Source: Actinomycetota bacterium (GTDB taxonomy: Bacteria; Actinomycetota; Actinomycetes; Nanopelagicales; Nanopelagicaceae). From it: a DNA stretch of 64,000 bases. A program made the translations under genes and the position numbers. The stretch's first letter is position 1, and each line of letters starts with the position of its first letter. Shown piece after piece: positions 9,034-17,710 of the stretch. Under the pieces are notes generated by a model. The model was not told the origin of the DNA, did no database searches, and was given only the letters and a program-made list of their open reading frames with translations. The stretch is taken from the NCBI GenBank assembly GCA_009698675.1, contig WLPT01000002.1, positions 1 to 64,000 of the forward strand, in the 5' to 3' direction.

Positions 9034-9444
9034 TTAAAGTCCGCGCAGTCTGCGTGCCAAAATACTTTGATCGCCCTTTGCCTCTAGATCTGCGATGATG
9101 ACTGCGATCGACTCACGAACAATGCGTCCACGATCGGCGGCAAGGCCTAAATCACCACGAAGAAGCAGTCTGGCCTGGTCAAGGTCATAGAGCTCATCGG
9201 CAGAGAGATAGACAGTAATTTTCTCATCATGACGTTCGCGGCCCGATGGAGAGTGATCAACAGTTGTGACGCGACGACGTGCAATAGAACGCACGCCCTT
9301 TTTTACTGATGGCGCTTTTGGAGTTGCAATCGAGGGTGGAACCAGGGGAGCACTTACCTCTTGGGTTGTAGGAACTGAGCTAAGTGCCGGTGCGGTTGAA
9401 CGAAATAGTTCGTCGGCACCAGGAAGGTTTGCTCTACGGGTCAT
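9034..9444 (-). CDS. Small ParA-linked DNA-binding-like protein
   Basis: This 136-residue protein starts inside the last codons of the upstream ParA gene (4-nt overlap). Residues 1-~70 are low-complexity (P, A, S, V) ending in a basic patch (SIARRRVTT). The C-terminal ~65 residues form a conserved-looking module (KITVYLSADELYDLDQA, then DRGRIVRESIAVIIADLE). A strand followed by two helices suggests a ribbon-helix-helix-like fold. Such proteins pair with ParA ATPases and may bind DNA like a small ParB. No Walker motif or other enzyme signature is seen. Confidence 0.65.
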   Translation of the reverse strand: MTRRANLPGADELFRSTAPALSSVPTTQEVSAPLVPPSIATPKAPSVKKGVRSIARRRVTTVDHSPSGRERHDEKITVYLSADELYDLDQARLLLRGDLGLAADRGRIVRESIAVIIADLEAKGDQSILARRLRGL

Positions 9445-10325
9445 CGTGCGCCTCCTCGGGCGATTAGTTCACGGGCAAGTCGTCGATACGAGGCGGCACC
9501 ATCTGATGAAGATGCGTACGTCGTAATAGGTTCACCAACCACAGTAGTTTCAGGGAAGCGGATGGTTTTTGCAATAATAGTTTCAAAGACATCGGCTGGA
9601 AACTGCTCGAGAATTCTCTCTAAAACTTGGCGATTATGCGATGTCTTTTTATCGTACATTGTTGCCAAAATTCCAATGAGATTGAGATTTGGATTCAGAA
9701 AATTCTTAACCTTATCTAGATTGCCTTTCAATTCAATAAAGCCGTGAAGTGCAAAATATTCACATTGCAAAGGAACGATTACTTCATCGGCTGCAACCAA
9801 TGCGTTAATGGTCAACTGGCCCATGGTTGGCTGACAATCGATAAGAATTACGTCGTAGTAATCGCGCATGGCTGTAAGTGCGCGCTTTAAATACTGCTGG
9901 CCGCCAATTTCAGCTCCCAAAGTAGTCTCTGCCGTACCAAGATCTCGGTTAGCAGGAAGAAAATCTAAACCTGGGACAGATGATTTTAGAACTATCGTCT
10001 CGACCGAAGCGGTCGGTGTCATAAGGGCGTAGTACACAGTCTGCTCAAGTGGCAGCGAGTGAGCGTTTACTCCCAGGCCCAAAGAAAGGCCCCCCTGAGG
10101 GTCGAAGTCGACGAGGAGAACTCTGCGACCAAGTTCGGCAAGAGATGCACCTAAATTAATAGTTGTCGTGGTCTTGCCGACTCCGCCTTTTTGATTAAAG
10201 ATTGCAATGACCTTGGCACGGCCATGCTCAGTAATGGCCGCAGGTATTGGAAAGCTCTGTGGCTTCTTGCCAAGGAGCGTGGAGGTGGTAGATACCTCTT
10301 CACGAATTGTCGATTTAGCGCTCAA
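9441..10325 (-). CDS. ParA-family partition ATPase
   Basis: This 294-residue ATPase has the deviant Walker A motif KGGVGKTTT, Walker A' strand VLLVDFDPQGG and the ILIDCQP switch. It is the Rv1708/Soj-like second ParA found beside scpAB in Actinobacteria, not the parAB pair of the origin. It would dimerise on ATP, bind DNA and position cargo, probably chromosome- or division-linked. It is transcribed divergently from scpA across a 78-nt gap and is coupled to the small protein downstream. Confidence 0.88.
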   Translation of the reverse strand: MSAKSTIREEVSTTSTLLGKKPQSFPIPAAITEHGRAKVIAIFNQKGGVGKTTTTINLGASLAELGRRVLLVDFDPQGGLSLGLGVNAHSLPLEQTVYYALMTPTASVETIVLKSSVPGLDFLPANRDLGTAETTLGAEIGGQQYLKRALTAMRDYYDVILIDCQPTMGQLTINALVAADEVIVPLQCEYFALHGFIELKGNLDKVKNFLNPNLNLIGILATMYDKKTSHNRQVLERILEQFPADVFETIIAKTIRFPETTVVGEPITTYASSSDGAASYRRLARELIARGGAR

Positions 10326-10391
10326 ACGTCAAACCTCTTTCTAGATATGGCGGGAGCCTACGCGTTACAACGAACTGGGGCAACTGTGAAG

Positions 10392-10397
10392 TAGGGT
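10392..10397 (+). promoter_or_regulatory. Predicted -10 box for leaderless scpA
   Basis: TAGGGT lies exactly 6 nt before the scpA ATG (10404) in the parA-scpA divergent gap. No Shine-Dalgarno sequence precedes the ATG. Confidence 0.5.
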
Positions 10398-10403
10398 GCG
10401 TGC

Positions 10404-11279
10404 ATGGATCTATCGATGGAAGAGGCGACCGATGTAAACGCCGCCAGTACGGGAGCCTTCTCCGTCCATTTAGATAACTTCGATGGCCCCTTTGACCTTC
10501 TCTTGCAGCTGATTTCACGGCATAAAATGGATATCACCGAGATCTCTCTGAGCATCGTCACAGATGAGTTCATCTCTTTTATCCGCGCCTTGGAGCTCAG
10601 CGGAGAGGGGTGGAGGCTCGACCAGGCCACTGAGTTCCTCGTAGTGGCAGCCACACTTCTGGATTTGAAGGCGGCCCGCCTACTTCCAAGCGGAGAGGTA
10701 GATGACGAGGAGGATTTAGCCCTCCTTGAGGCGCGGGATATCCTCTTTGCCCGACTTTTACAGTACCGAGCCTTTAAGGAGATCGCCGCTACCTTCGCAG
10801 ATCGAATCGCCCTGGCGGATAAATCCTTTGCCAGGGTCGTCTCCCTTGAGCCAGGTTTAAGCGCCCTGCTGCCTGAGGTGTTGATAGGGGTGGGGGCGTC
10901 ACGCTTTGCCGCCATTGCGGAGCGGGTCCTGACCCCCAAGAGTGCTCCTGTCGTTGGGGTTGAGCACCTGCACCTACCTCTAGTTAGCGTGGCCGAGGAG
11001 TCCAAGCACGTGGTTGAAGCTCTACGTAGGGCCACATCTCTCTCCTTTAGAAACCTCATATCCGATGCCGACAGCACGCTGGTCGTAGTTGCCCGCTTTT
11101 TAGCCCTCCTAGATCTCTACCGCCAGGGCGTCCTGCGCTTTAATCAGGTAATAGCCCTGGGCGAGCTTCAAATCTCTTGGACCGGCTCCCTAACGGGTGA
11201 GGTCGAAGTAAGCGATGAGTTTGATATCCCAGTAGTTCTAGAGCCCGAAGATATAAACGAAAGTAGCGAAAATGTCTAA
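10404..11279 (+). CDS. scpA: Segregation and condensation protein A
   Basis: This 291-residue kleisin bridges SMC heads and recruits ScpB. The N-terminal kleisin motif is clear (VHLDNFDGPFDLLLQLI), followed by KMDITEISLS and a Leu-rich helical middle. The C-terminal winged helix ends near the acidic tail. It overlaps scpB by 8 nt, so the two subunits are translationally coupled. An in-frame ATG four codons downstream (10416) is an alternative start. Confidence 0.94.
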   Translation: MDLSMEEATDVNAASTGAFSVHLDNFDGPFDLLLQLISRHKMDITEISLSIVTDEFISFIRALELSGEGWRLDQATEFLVVAATLLDLKAARLLPSGEVDDEEDLALLEARDILFARLLQYRAFKEIAATFADRIALADKSFARVVSLEPGLSALLPEVLIGVGASRFAAIAERVLTPKSAPVVGVEHLHLPLVSVAEESKHVVEALRRATSLSFRNLISDADSTLVVVARFLALLDLYRQGVLRFNQVIALGELQISWTGSLTGEVEVSDEFDIPVVLEPEDINESSENV

Positions 11280-11823
11280 TGTAGAAGTAGAGCGTTCTAT
11301 CGAGGCGATCCTAATGGTCGTCGATGAGCCGGTAACTGAGATTACCCTTGCCCAAGTTCTCGAGCGAACCGTCGATGAGATCGATGCCGCTCTGATCAAT
11401 CTAGCCGATAGCTATCAGGAGCGCGGTTTTGCCCTCAAGAAGATCGGTGGGGGGTGGCGTTTCTATAGCCATCCAGATATGGCTAGCGTGGTTGAGAGGT
11501 TTGTCCTCGATGGGCAGCAGTCGAGGTTGACGCAGGCGGCCCTTGAGACGCTCTCAGTAGTGGCCTACCGCCAGCCCGTTTCCCGTGCCCGCGTATCGGC
11601 GATCCGTGGAGTAAACGTAGAGGCTGTCATGAAGACCCTTATTACACGAGGTCTGGTCGAGGAGTCGGGTCTGGAGCACGAGACTGGGGCTATTTTGTAC
11701 ACCACGACTAGCTATTTTCTGGAGCGTTTAGGGTTGAACTCTCTTGAGGATCTGCCGGCGCTAGCTCCATATCTACCGAATCTCGATGGCTTAGACGATA
11801 TTCTCGATTCGCTAACCGAGTAG
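11272..11823 (+). CDS. scpB: Segregation and condensation protein B
   Basis: This 183-residue protein has two tandem winged-helix domains. Recognisable parts are SIEAILMVVDEPVT at the N-terminus and the highly conserved TLSVVAYRQPVSRARVSAIRGVN block, followed by GLVEESG. ScpB dimers bind ScpA in the condensin complex that compacts and segregates the chromosome. It overlaps scpA, and rluB follows after 40 nt, as in most Actinobacteria. Confidence 0.94.
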   Translation: MSNVEVERSIEAILMVVDEPVTEITLAQVLERTVDEIDAALINLADSYQERGFALKKIGGGWRFYSHPDMASVVERFVLDGQQSRLTQAALETLSVVAYRQPVSRARVSAIRGVNVEAVMKTLITRGLVEESGLEHETGAILYTTTSYFLERLGLNSLEDLPALAPYLPNLDGLDDILDSLTE

Positions 11824-11863
11824 CCTTAGCGCTAAACTGGCCTCCGACAGTCGGGAGACAGCC

Positions 11864-12577
11864 ATGGGCGATATGCGCCTTAACAAGATCATCGCAGATG
11901 CTGGGATAACAAGCCGTCGCGGCGCAGATGAACTCATAGAGTCCGGCCGTGTCACAGTCGATGGAGTAGCTATTCGAGAGATGGGCTCCAAATTCGACCC
12001 TGAAAAGGTTGAAGTAGCAGTTGATGGTGAGACAATAACGCGCTCAGTGACTAAGAGTTATCTTGCACTTCATAAACCAAAAGGTGTTTTGTCAACCATG
12101 TACGACCCCGATGGCCGCCCCTCTTTAAGTGATTTTATAGATCTTCGCCGTGAGAGGTTATTTCACGTGGGTCGCTTGGATAAAGACTCCGAGGGCTTAA
12201 TACTATTAACCAACGATGGCGACCTTACATTTCGGGCAACGCACCCCTCTTTCGGGCTTGAAAAAACCTACATTATTGAATACGACGGAAAGCTGCCCAC
12301 AGGCGTCGATAAGACACTTTTAAAGGGAGTCGAACTCGAGGATGGAATGGGCAGGGTCTTAAACTTTAAAGAGCTCTCGCCACGATGGATTGAAGTCACT
12401 ATCCATGAGGGTCGCTATCACATCATCCGACGGTTGATGGAGGCCGTGGAGGTAGATGTTCTTCGTTTGATTCGAACTAAATTCGGTCCGATCTCCCTGG
12501 GGGATACACCGGAGGGCCGCTGGCGAGATCTCAATAATGGAGAGTTAACAAATCTACGAAATGTTTTAAATCTTTAA
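11864..12577 (+). CDS. rluB: 23S rRNA pseudouridine synthase RluB-type
   Basis: This 237-residue protein has an N-terminal S4 domain (RLNKIIADAGITSRRGADELI) and a RsuA/RluB catalytic domain. The HVGRLDKDSEGLILLTNDG motif contains the catalytic Asp, with LHKPKG upstream and a later GRYHIIRRLMEA segment. It makes pseudouridine in helix 80/89 of 23S rRNA. The start at 11864 has GGGAGA upstream; an ATG at 11873 is also possible. It ends before the largest non-coding gap in the window. Confidence 0.92.
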   Translation: MGDMRLNKIIADAGITSRRGADELIESGRVTVDGVAIREMGSKFDPEKVEVAVDGETITRSVTKSYLALHKPKGVLSTMYDPDGRPSLSDFIDLRRERLFHVGRLDKDSEGLILLTNDGDLTFRATHPSFGLEKTYIIEYDGKLPTGVDKTLLKGVELEDGMGRVLNFKELSPRWIEVTIHEGRYHIIRRLMEAVEVDVLRLIRTKFGPISLGDTPEGRWRDLNNGELTNLRNVLNL

Positions 12578-12848
12578 CCTTTTAACTATAAATCTACAAT
12601 ACAGTAAAAAACGGTTTGTCGATAAAACTATAAAAGGAAAGTTTAAAAGAGATTAGTCGATATTTGCTGAGCGTATTCTAGGCTCTGTATAACGATTTAT
12701 CGATATTGCATGAAAGGGATTGGGTAGGGGAGTTCAGGAGAGTTAAGGTTTACAAAAGTCGTAATATCGCTATATCTATAAAACATTTAGTAATTTAAGG
12801 GAGTTTGAAATCTCCACCAATATACGTCGGGGAAGGTAGGCTTAGCTT
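12578..12848. other. AT-rich 271-nt intergenic region
   Basis: This is the longest gene-free stretch in the window and visibly richer in A and T than its flanks. It holds three TCGATA-type hexamers (near 12619, 12657 and 12700) and three CTATAAA heptamers (near 12586, 12627 and 12774). There are only short imperfect hairpins (GAGC/GGCTC near 12677; GGAG/CTCC near 12800). No ORF, tRNA, known riboswitch or terminator is recognisable. It ends with the aroH promoter. Confidence 0.6.
12837..12842 (+). promoter_or_regulatory. Predicted -10 box for leaderless aroH
   Basis: TAGGCT is exactly 6 nt before the ATG at 12849, giving a transcript predicted to begin at the start codon. Confidence 0.5.
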
Positions 12849-13211
12849 ATGAGAATGAGAGCCATACGTGGGGCAACGCAGGTCCAGGCCAATACAGCTG
12901 AGGCGATCGGCGCTGGAGTCCAAGAGCTTATTGGGGCGATGATGCGTTCCAACTCGCTCACGCCTAGTGCTGTGATCTCGGTGATCTTCACCTCGACTCC
13001 GGATTTGACGGCCGCCTTTCCAGCTGCGGCCTGCCGTGAGATCGGTTTTGAGTCCGTGCCTTTAATCGGAGCTGTAGAGGTAGATGTTCCAGGGGCCCTA
13101 GCTCGCACTATTCGAGTCATGATGCACTGCGAAAGTAGCGCACCAGATGGGCAAATCTCCCATATCTACCTTCACGGCGCTCAAGCTCTGCGTCGAGATA
13201 TCGCGCAATAA
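12849..13211 (+). CDS. aroH: Chorismate mutase, AroH type
   Basis: This 120-residue trimeric-type chorismate mutase converts chorismate to prephenate for Tyr and Phe synthesis. It shows the AroH hallmarks RAIRGATQV near the N-terminus (active-site Arg), the central SVIFTSTPDL strand and the VPLIGAVEVDVPGALARTIRVMMH segment with the catalytic Glu/Arg region. Length equals the family norm of about 120-127. Its TAA overlaps the tyrA ATG by one base, linking consecutive steps of tyrosine synthesis. Confidence 0.94.
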   Translation: MRMRAIRGATQVQANTAEAIGAGVQELIGAMMRSNSLTPSAVISVIFTSTPDLTAAFPAAACREIGFESVPLIGAVEVDVPGALARTIRVMMHCESSAPDGQISHIYLHGAQALRRDIAQ

Positions 13212-14263
13212 TGCTCAAAAAGGTACGCATCGTAGGCTCGGGATTAATCGGCACCTCTATTGCACTGGCGCTCTCAGCCCGTGGAGTCGCCGTCGAGATA
13301 AGAGATATCGATCCGGGAGCAGAGGCCTTGGCCAACGATCTTGCCGGAGGAGCTAATCTTGCAGAGGTAGAGTTAGTGATATTCGCCCTTCCTACTCCAG
13401 CGCTGCCCTTGGTCATAGAGAGTGAGTTTTCTTTAAACCCTAACGCGACCTTTATGGATGTCGGCAGTGTTAAATGTGAACCTATAGTTCATGTAGAGGA
13501 ATCTTCACTGCCTATGGCCCAGTTTGTCCCGACTCACCCAATGGCAGGTCGTGAAATCGGGGGAGCTCACGGTGCACGAGGCGATCTCTTTGCCACTCGC
13601 AGTTGGATTCTGACCCCGACCCCTGAGTGCGCACCTAGTTCACTGGCGCTAGTTGAAGAGTTAATCGCACTAACTGGAGCTAGCGCCCACTACCTGAGTG
13701 CGCACGAGCATGACCAAGCGGTGGCAGCGATATCCCATCTGCCACAGATCGCCTCAAGCCTGCTCGGTGTTTCACTGGGGCAGACACCGGTGCAGTGGCT
13801 AGAACTATCAGGTGCCGGACTTCGGGATACCACGCGCATCGCTGCCTCAGATCCTTTGTTGTGGAGTCAGATTATCTATTCCAATCGCGATGAGATTGGC
13901 AGGCAACTAGCTGGGATGCACAAAGAGTTGGGTGATTTGTTAGAGAGTTTAGATCAGCCGGAAAAAATCGCCGAGTTCATTAAAAGGGGTGCAACATCGC
14001 GCGCCCGTATTCCAGGAAAGCATGGTGGGAAAGCGCGCGAATATACATTTTTACCAATCGTTATCGATGATAAGCCAGGCCAGTTGGCTGCGATTTTTAA
14101 TGAGTGCGCCAAGATTGAAGTTAACGTAGAAGATCTCACTATCGAGCACTCACCGGGACAATTAAATGCGCTCATTACATTAGCGCTTTCGGCATCAGAT
14201 GCTCAATCTCTATCCGATCACTTATCTTCGATCGGATGGAACGTTCATCCGATCCTGAAATAG
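13211..14263 (+). CDS. tyrA: Prephenate dehydrogenase
   Basis: This 350-residue enzyme oxidatively decarboxylates prephenate to 4-hydroxyphenylpyruvate. The N-terminal Rossmann motif is VRIVGSGLIGTSIA. The helical domain carries THPMAGREIGGAHGARGDLF with the catalytic His. The C-terminal ~75 residues form an ACT domain (IDDKPGQLAAIFNECAKIEVNVEDL), which in this family usually mediates feedback by tyrosine. It is coupled to aroH and followed by cmk-der, an arrangement seen in other Actinobacteria. Confidence 0.93.
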   Translation: MLKKVRIVGSGLIGTSIALALSARGVAVEIRDIDPGAEALANDLAGGANLAEVELVIFALPTPALPLVIESEFSLNPNATFMDVGSVKCEPIVHVEESSLPMAQFVPTHPMAGREIGGAHGARGDLFATRSWILTPTPECAPSSLALVEELIALTGASAHYLSAHEHDQAVAAISHLPQIASSLLGVSLGQTPVQWLELSGAGLRDTTRIAASDPLLWSQIIYSNRDEIGRQLAGMHKELGDLLESLDQPEKIAEFIKRGATSRARIPGKHGGKAREYTFLPIVIDDKPGQLAAIFNECAKIEVNVEDLTIEHSPGQLNALITLALSASDAQSLSDHLSSIGWNVHPILK

Positions 14264-14266
14264 AAG

Positions 14267-14272
14267 TAGGCT
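14267..14272 (+). promoter_or_regulatory. Predicted -10 box for leaderless cmk-der
   Basis: TAGGCT is 6 nt before the ATG at 14279. It supports this ATG rather than the out-of-frame ATG at 14274 and suggests that cmk-der is transcribed separately as well as with tyrA. Confidence 0.5.
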
Positions 14273-14278
14273 CATGAC

Positions 14279-16234
14279 ATGGGCATAGTCGTAGCAATTG
14301 ATGGCCCAAGTGGGGCAGGTAAGTCGAGTACTTCTAAAGCGATAGCAATTCGAGCAGGGTGGAGTTATTTAGATACCGGCGCACTTTATAGAGCGATCAC
14401 CTGGCTTGCATTAGAAAACAAAGTTGAAACGGCAAAAGAAATTCTTTCAATCCTAAAGAGCTCTCCTATCCGCTTTGTTTCAGATCCTCACGATCCACAA
14501 GTTTTCGTCGGCGATACTCAAATAACACATGCCATACGTGGCTCATCGGTTACTGAAAATGTGAGTCGCATAAGTGCGATGCCCGAGATTCGAAATGAAT
14601 TATTGAAAATACAACGTTTGATTATCGATCGCGCGGAAAGAGGAATAGTTGTTGAAGGCAGAGATATTGCAACCGTTGTTGTACCCGATGCCGCGCTTAA
14701 AATCTATTTAACTGCAGACTTAGATGCGCGAACCATGCGCCGAGAGGGTGAAACTGAGGATAAGAATATAGATGTCCGAAGTTCGCTTAACCATAGAGAT
14801 GAAATTGACTCAACTCGTGAGGTTTCCCCGCTAGCTATTGCTCAGAATGCCGTGGAGATTGATTCAACCTACTTAGATATAGATGAGACAACCGAGCGAA
14901 TTTGGGAGCTTTTACGTGAGCGCTCGTTGCTCGGTCTTCCCATAGTTGCAATTTTGGGTCGTCCGAATGTGGGAAAATCTACGCTAATCAACCGCTTTAT
15001 TGGCCGTCGCGAGGCGATCGTGGAAGATACGCCAGGGGTTACACGAGATCGCGTGCAGTATGAGTGCGAGTGGGGTGGTCGACGCTTCATCGTCATGGAC
15101 ACTGGCGGGTGGGAAGCCAAGCCCGATGGAATTTCAATTCAAGTAAGTGCCGGGGCAGAGGTTGCAATGCAAGAGGCCGATGTTTTAGCTTTCGTAGTTG
15201 ATGCACAAGTTGGAGCCTTGGATGAAGATGACATTCTCGTACAGCGCCTGCGTAAAGCAAAGAAACCACTAATTCTTATCGGCAATAAAGTCGATGGTGA
15301 ACGCGAAGAGTCCGATGCTCACGGCTTATGGAGTTTAGGTTTAGGTGAGCCCTACTTTGTATCGGCTCTGCACGGTCGAGGTAGCGGAGATCTTCTGGAT
15401 CATGTAGTCGCGCTACTTCCTGAAGTTGGCCGAGCTCAAACACAAGATGGTTATCGCAAAGTTGCATTGATTGGACGACCTAATGTGGGTAAATCATCAC
15501 TGCTCAATGCGCTAGCGGGGGAGAACCGCTCTATCGTCGATGATGTGGCAGGAACAACTAGAGATCCTGTTGATGAGTTGATTGAGTTTGGTGGGTCGAC
15601 CTGGAGATTTATCGACACGGCGGGATTAAAGAAACGCGCCAATCAGGCCTCGGGTACGGATTACTACGCATCCCTTCGCACTCAAAGCGCACTTGAGCGC
15701 TGCGAAGTTGCAGTTGTAGTTCTGGATGCATCAGAGCCGATCACGGAGCAGGATTTGCGAGTTATCACAATGGTTGAAGAGGCCGGTAAAGCGATGGTTA
15801 TTGTGATGAATAAATGGGACTTAGTCGATGAAGATCGCAGAGATCAGTTAGATCGCGAGATTGATAGACATCTTGATCAAGTTGAGTGGGCCCAACGTGT
15901 AAACGTCGCCGCCAAAACAGGTTGGCACAGAGATCGTCTAGCACCGGCTATTCGCACAGCTCTAGATAGTTGGGAGCGACGGGTGCCTACCGCCAAGTTG
16001 AACTCATTCCTTGGCGCGCTAATCGGAGCAACTCCGCCTCCGGTTCGAGGAGGCAAGCAGCCAAAGATTTACTATGCAACTCAAGCCGGAATCGCCCCAC
16101 CAAAGTTTGTTGTCTTTTCAAGTGGCTGGATTGAGGCCTCTTATCGACGCTTTATCGAACGTCGCCTACGCGAAGAGTTTGGCTTTCCTGGAACTCCAGT
16201 ACAGGTGGCGATTCGGGTCAAAGAGCGGGATTAG
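14279..16234 (+). CDS. cmk-der: Fused cytidylate kinase / GTPase Der
   Basis: One 651-residue frame joins two enzymes. Residues 1-~215 are CMP/dCMP kinase ([12 protein letters not shown]-loop, [18 protein letters not shown]). From ~220 on is the ribosome-assembly GTPase Der, with two tandem G domains ([14 protein letters not shown] ... TPGVTRDR ... NKVD, and [14 protein letters not shown] ... AGTTRDP ... NKWD) and a C-terminal KH-like domain. There is no stop or frameshift between the parts. Adjacent separate cmk and der genes are the rule in M. tuberculosis (Rv1712-Rv1713), and fused forms exist in some Actinobacteria. The fusion would give equal amounts of both activities. Confidence 0.95.
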   Translation: MGIVVAIDGPSGAGKSSTSKAIAIRAGWSYLDTGALYRAITWLALENKVETAKEILSILKSSPIRFVSDPHDPQVFVGDTQITHAIRGSSVTENVSRISAMPEIRNELLKIQRLIIDRAERGIVVEGRDIATVVVPDAALKIYLTADLDARTMRREGETEDKNIDVRSSLNHRDEIDSTREVSPLAIAQNAVEIDSTYLDIDETTERIWELLRERSLLGLPIVAILGRPNVGKSTLINRFIGRREAIVEDTPGVTRDRVQYECEWGGRRFIVMDTGGWEAKPDGISIQVSAGAEVAMQEADVLAFVVDAQVGALDEDDILVQRLRKAKKPLILIGNKVDGEREESDAHGLWSLGLGEPYFVSALHGRGSGDLLDHVVALLPEVGRAQTQDGYRKVALIGRPNVGKSSLLNALAGENRSIVDDVAGTTRDPVDELIEFGGSTWRFIDTAGLKKRANQASGTDYYASLRTQSALERCEVAVVVLDASEPITEQDLRVITMVEEAGKAMVIVMNKWDLVDEDRRDQLDREIDRHLDQVEWAQRVNVAAKTGWHRDRLAPAIRTALDSWERRVPTAKLNSFLGALIGATPPPVRGGKQPKIYYATQAGIAPPKFVVFSSGWIEASYRRFIERRLREEFGFPGTPVQVAIRVKERD

Positions 16235-16238
16235 TTCG

Positions 16239-16814
16239 ATGAAGCCCTCACTACTAACCATCCCTAACGCCCTAACTTTCGCACGATTTCTGGGGATTCC
16301 GCTCTTCATCTACTTAACTCTGCATCTTCATGCAGATGGTTGGGCGATTCTAGTTTTAGCCATCGGCGGGGCTACCGATTATTTTGATGGGAAACTGGCT
16401 CGTGCATGGGGGCAGACCTCTCGTTTTGGCGAGCTAGCAGATCCTGCCATCGATCGGCTCTATATTCTTGCAACCTTACTTGTCTTTCTAGTTCGGGAAA
16501 TCGTGCCGTTATGGATGATTCTTGTATTGATTTCTAGAGATGTGATCTTGGGATTTTTGACTATTGCCCTGACGCGGACAGGACATGGAGCGTTGCGGGT
16601 TACCTACTTGGGTAAGGCTGCGACCTTCAATCTTCTCTATGCATTTCCATTCTTGCTACTTGCTCACGGCACAAGCGCATTTGCCACTCTAGCTTTTATT
16701 CTAGGTTGGAGTTTTGCAATGTGGGGTGTTGCCCTCTACATTTCAACAGGTATAAGTTATGCACGCGAAGCGATTTCGCAGATAAGAGGCGCACATGTCG
16801 GCAACTCCCGATAA
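16239..16814 (+). CDS. CDP-alcohol phosphatidyltransferase (PgsA/cardiolipin-synthase type)
   Basis: This 191-residue integral membrane enzyme starts at ATG 16239, four bases after the der stop; the longer open frame upstream lies within der and is not credible. The family signature D-x2-D-G-x2-A-R-x8-G-x3-D-x3-D is complete (DYFDGKLAR ... FGELADPAIDR). Five or six hydrophobic helices follow. The family transfers a phosphatidyl group from CDP-diacylglycerol to an alcohol. Phosphatidylglycerophosphate or cardiolipin synthesis is most likely, but the acceptor cannot be read from sequence. It overlaps gcvH by 20 nt. Confidence 0.88.
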   Translation: MKPSLLTIPNALTFARFLGIPLFIYLTLHLHADGWAILVLAIGGATDYFDGKLARAWGQTSRFGELADPAIDRLYILATLLVFLVREIVPLWMILVLISRDVILGFLTIALTRTGHGALRVTYLGKAATFNLLYAFPFLLLAHGTSAFATLAFILGWSFAMWGVALYISTGISYAREAISQIRGAHVGNSR

Positions 16815-17169
16815 TCTCAAATACACCAAGGAGCATGAATGGGTATCCATTGATGGCTCTATTTTCACCATGGGAATTACCGATTACGCACAGGCTGCGC
16901 TAGGTGACATCGTCTATGTACAACTGCCTAAAGTTGGCGAAAGCGTGAGTGCAGGTAAAGTCTGCGGCGAAGTTGAATCTACGAAATCGGTTTCAGAGAT
17001 ATACGCACCTGTCTCAGGTGTAGTCCTTTCTATTAACGATGCCCTAGCAAAAACTCCAGAATCAATCAACTCAGATCCTTATGGTGCCGGTTGGCTGGTC
17101 ACAATTGAGGTCTCAGTAACACCAACGGATCTACTCAGCGCAGTTGAATACGGCGAGTTAACGGCTTGA
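16795..17169 (+). CDS. gcvH: Glycine cleavage system H protein
   Basis: This 124-residue lipoyl carrier shuttles the aminomethyl group from GcvP to GcvT. KEHEWV near the N-terminus and the lipoylation site VESTKSVSE (Lys64) are diagnostic, and the C-terminal GAGWLVTIE is typical. The gcvH-garA-merR-DUF151-merR-gcvP order is that of M. tuberculosis Rv1826-Rv1832. gcvT is not in the window. Confidence 0.95.
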   Translation: MSATPDNLKYTKEHEWVSIDGSIFTMGITDYAQAALGDIVYVQLPKVGESVSAGKVCGEVESTKSVSEIYAPVSGVVLSINDALAKTPESINSDPYGAGWLVTIEVSVTPTDLLSAVEYGELTA

Positions 17170-17226
17170 CCAAATCGCAGTAGCCCTTTAATCTCAGCCT
17201 AAGGTTGAGAGTAAAGGGGTTAATAG

Positions 17227-17688
17227 GTGGAGCAGTCGGCTAACGAACTAACAAGCACCCTGCACCTCTCATCGAGGCCAGATGTTACTTCTCCCGCGGG
17301 CCGCCTTGAAGAGTATGTAGCCTCATTAAATGAGGTCGATCAAGAGGTAATTGCGCAGATACAGAGCTCTGGTGGCAGCAAAGCTATGGTGCTTATTAAT
17401 CGGGGAGAGAATAAGGGCTCACGTTTTCTCATCACAGATGAGGGCGCAACTATTGGCAGATCTACTTCCAACGCGATTTTTCTCGATGATGTGACTGTTT
17501 CACGCTCGCATGCAGTAATTGAAAAGAGTGCGGCGGGTTTTACATTACGTGATTGCGCTTCATTAAATGGGACCTATGTCAACAATGCCTCTGTAACGCA
17601 CTCTCTATTGCGCTCGGGGGATGAGATTCAAATCGGGAAGTTCCACTTGCTTTTTGTAACTGGTAAGACACAGAGTTCACAACAATGA
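17227..17688 (+). CDS. garA: FHA-domain regulator, GarA/OdhI homologue
   Basis: This 153-residue protein has an FHA domain (about residues 52-145) with the phosphothreonine-binding residues in place: G77-R78-S79, S92-R93, and N114-G115 within ASLNGTYVN. In mycobacteria and corynebacteria GarA/OdhI inhibits 2-oxoglutarate dehydrogenase and controls glutamate enzymes, switched by phosphorylation of an N-terminal ETTS motif. Here the N-terminus reads ELTSTL instead. The GTG start has AAAGGGG 8 nt upstream. Position between gcvH and the merR gene confirms orthology. Confidence 0.88.
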   Translation: MEQSANELTSTLHLSSRPDVTSPAGRLEEYVASLNEVDQEVIAQIQSSGGSKAMVLINRGENKGSRFLITDEGATIGRSTSNAIFLDDVTVSRSHAVIEKSAAGFTLRDCASLNGTYVNNASVTHSLLRSGDEIQIGKFHLLFVTGKTQSSQQ

Positions 17689-17710
17689 CTATCGGATCAG
17701 GGGATTTCTA

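Noticed and set aside
16074-16238. 55-residue N-terminal extension of the CDP-alcohol transferase
   Set aside because: It lies entirely within the der part of the fusion gene in another frame. ATG 16239 gives the usual family start.
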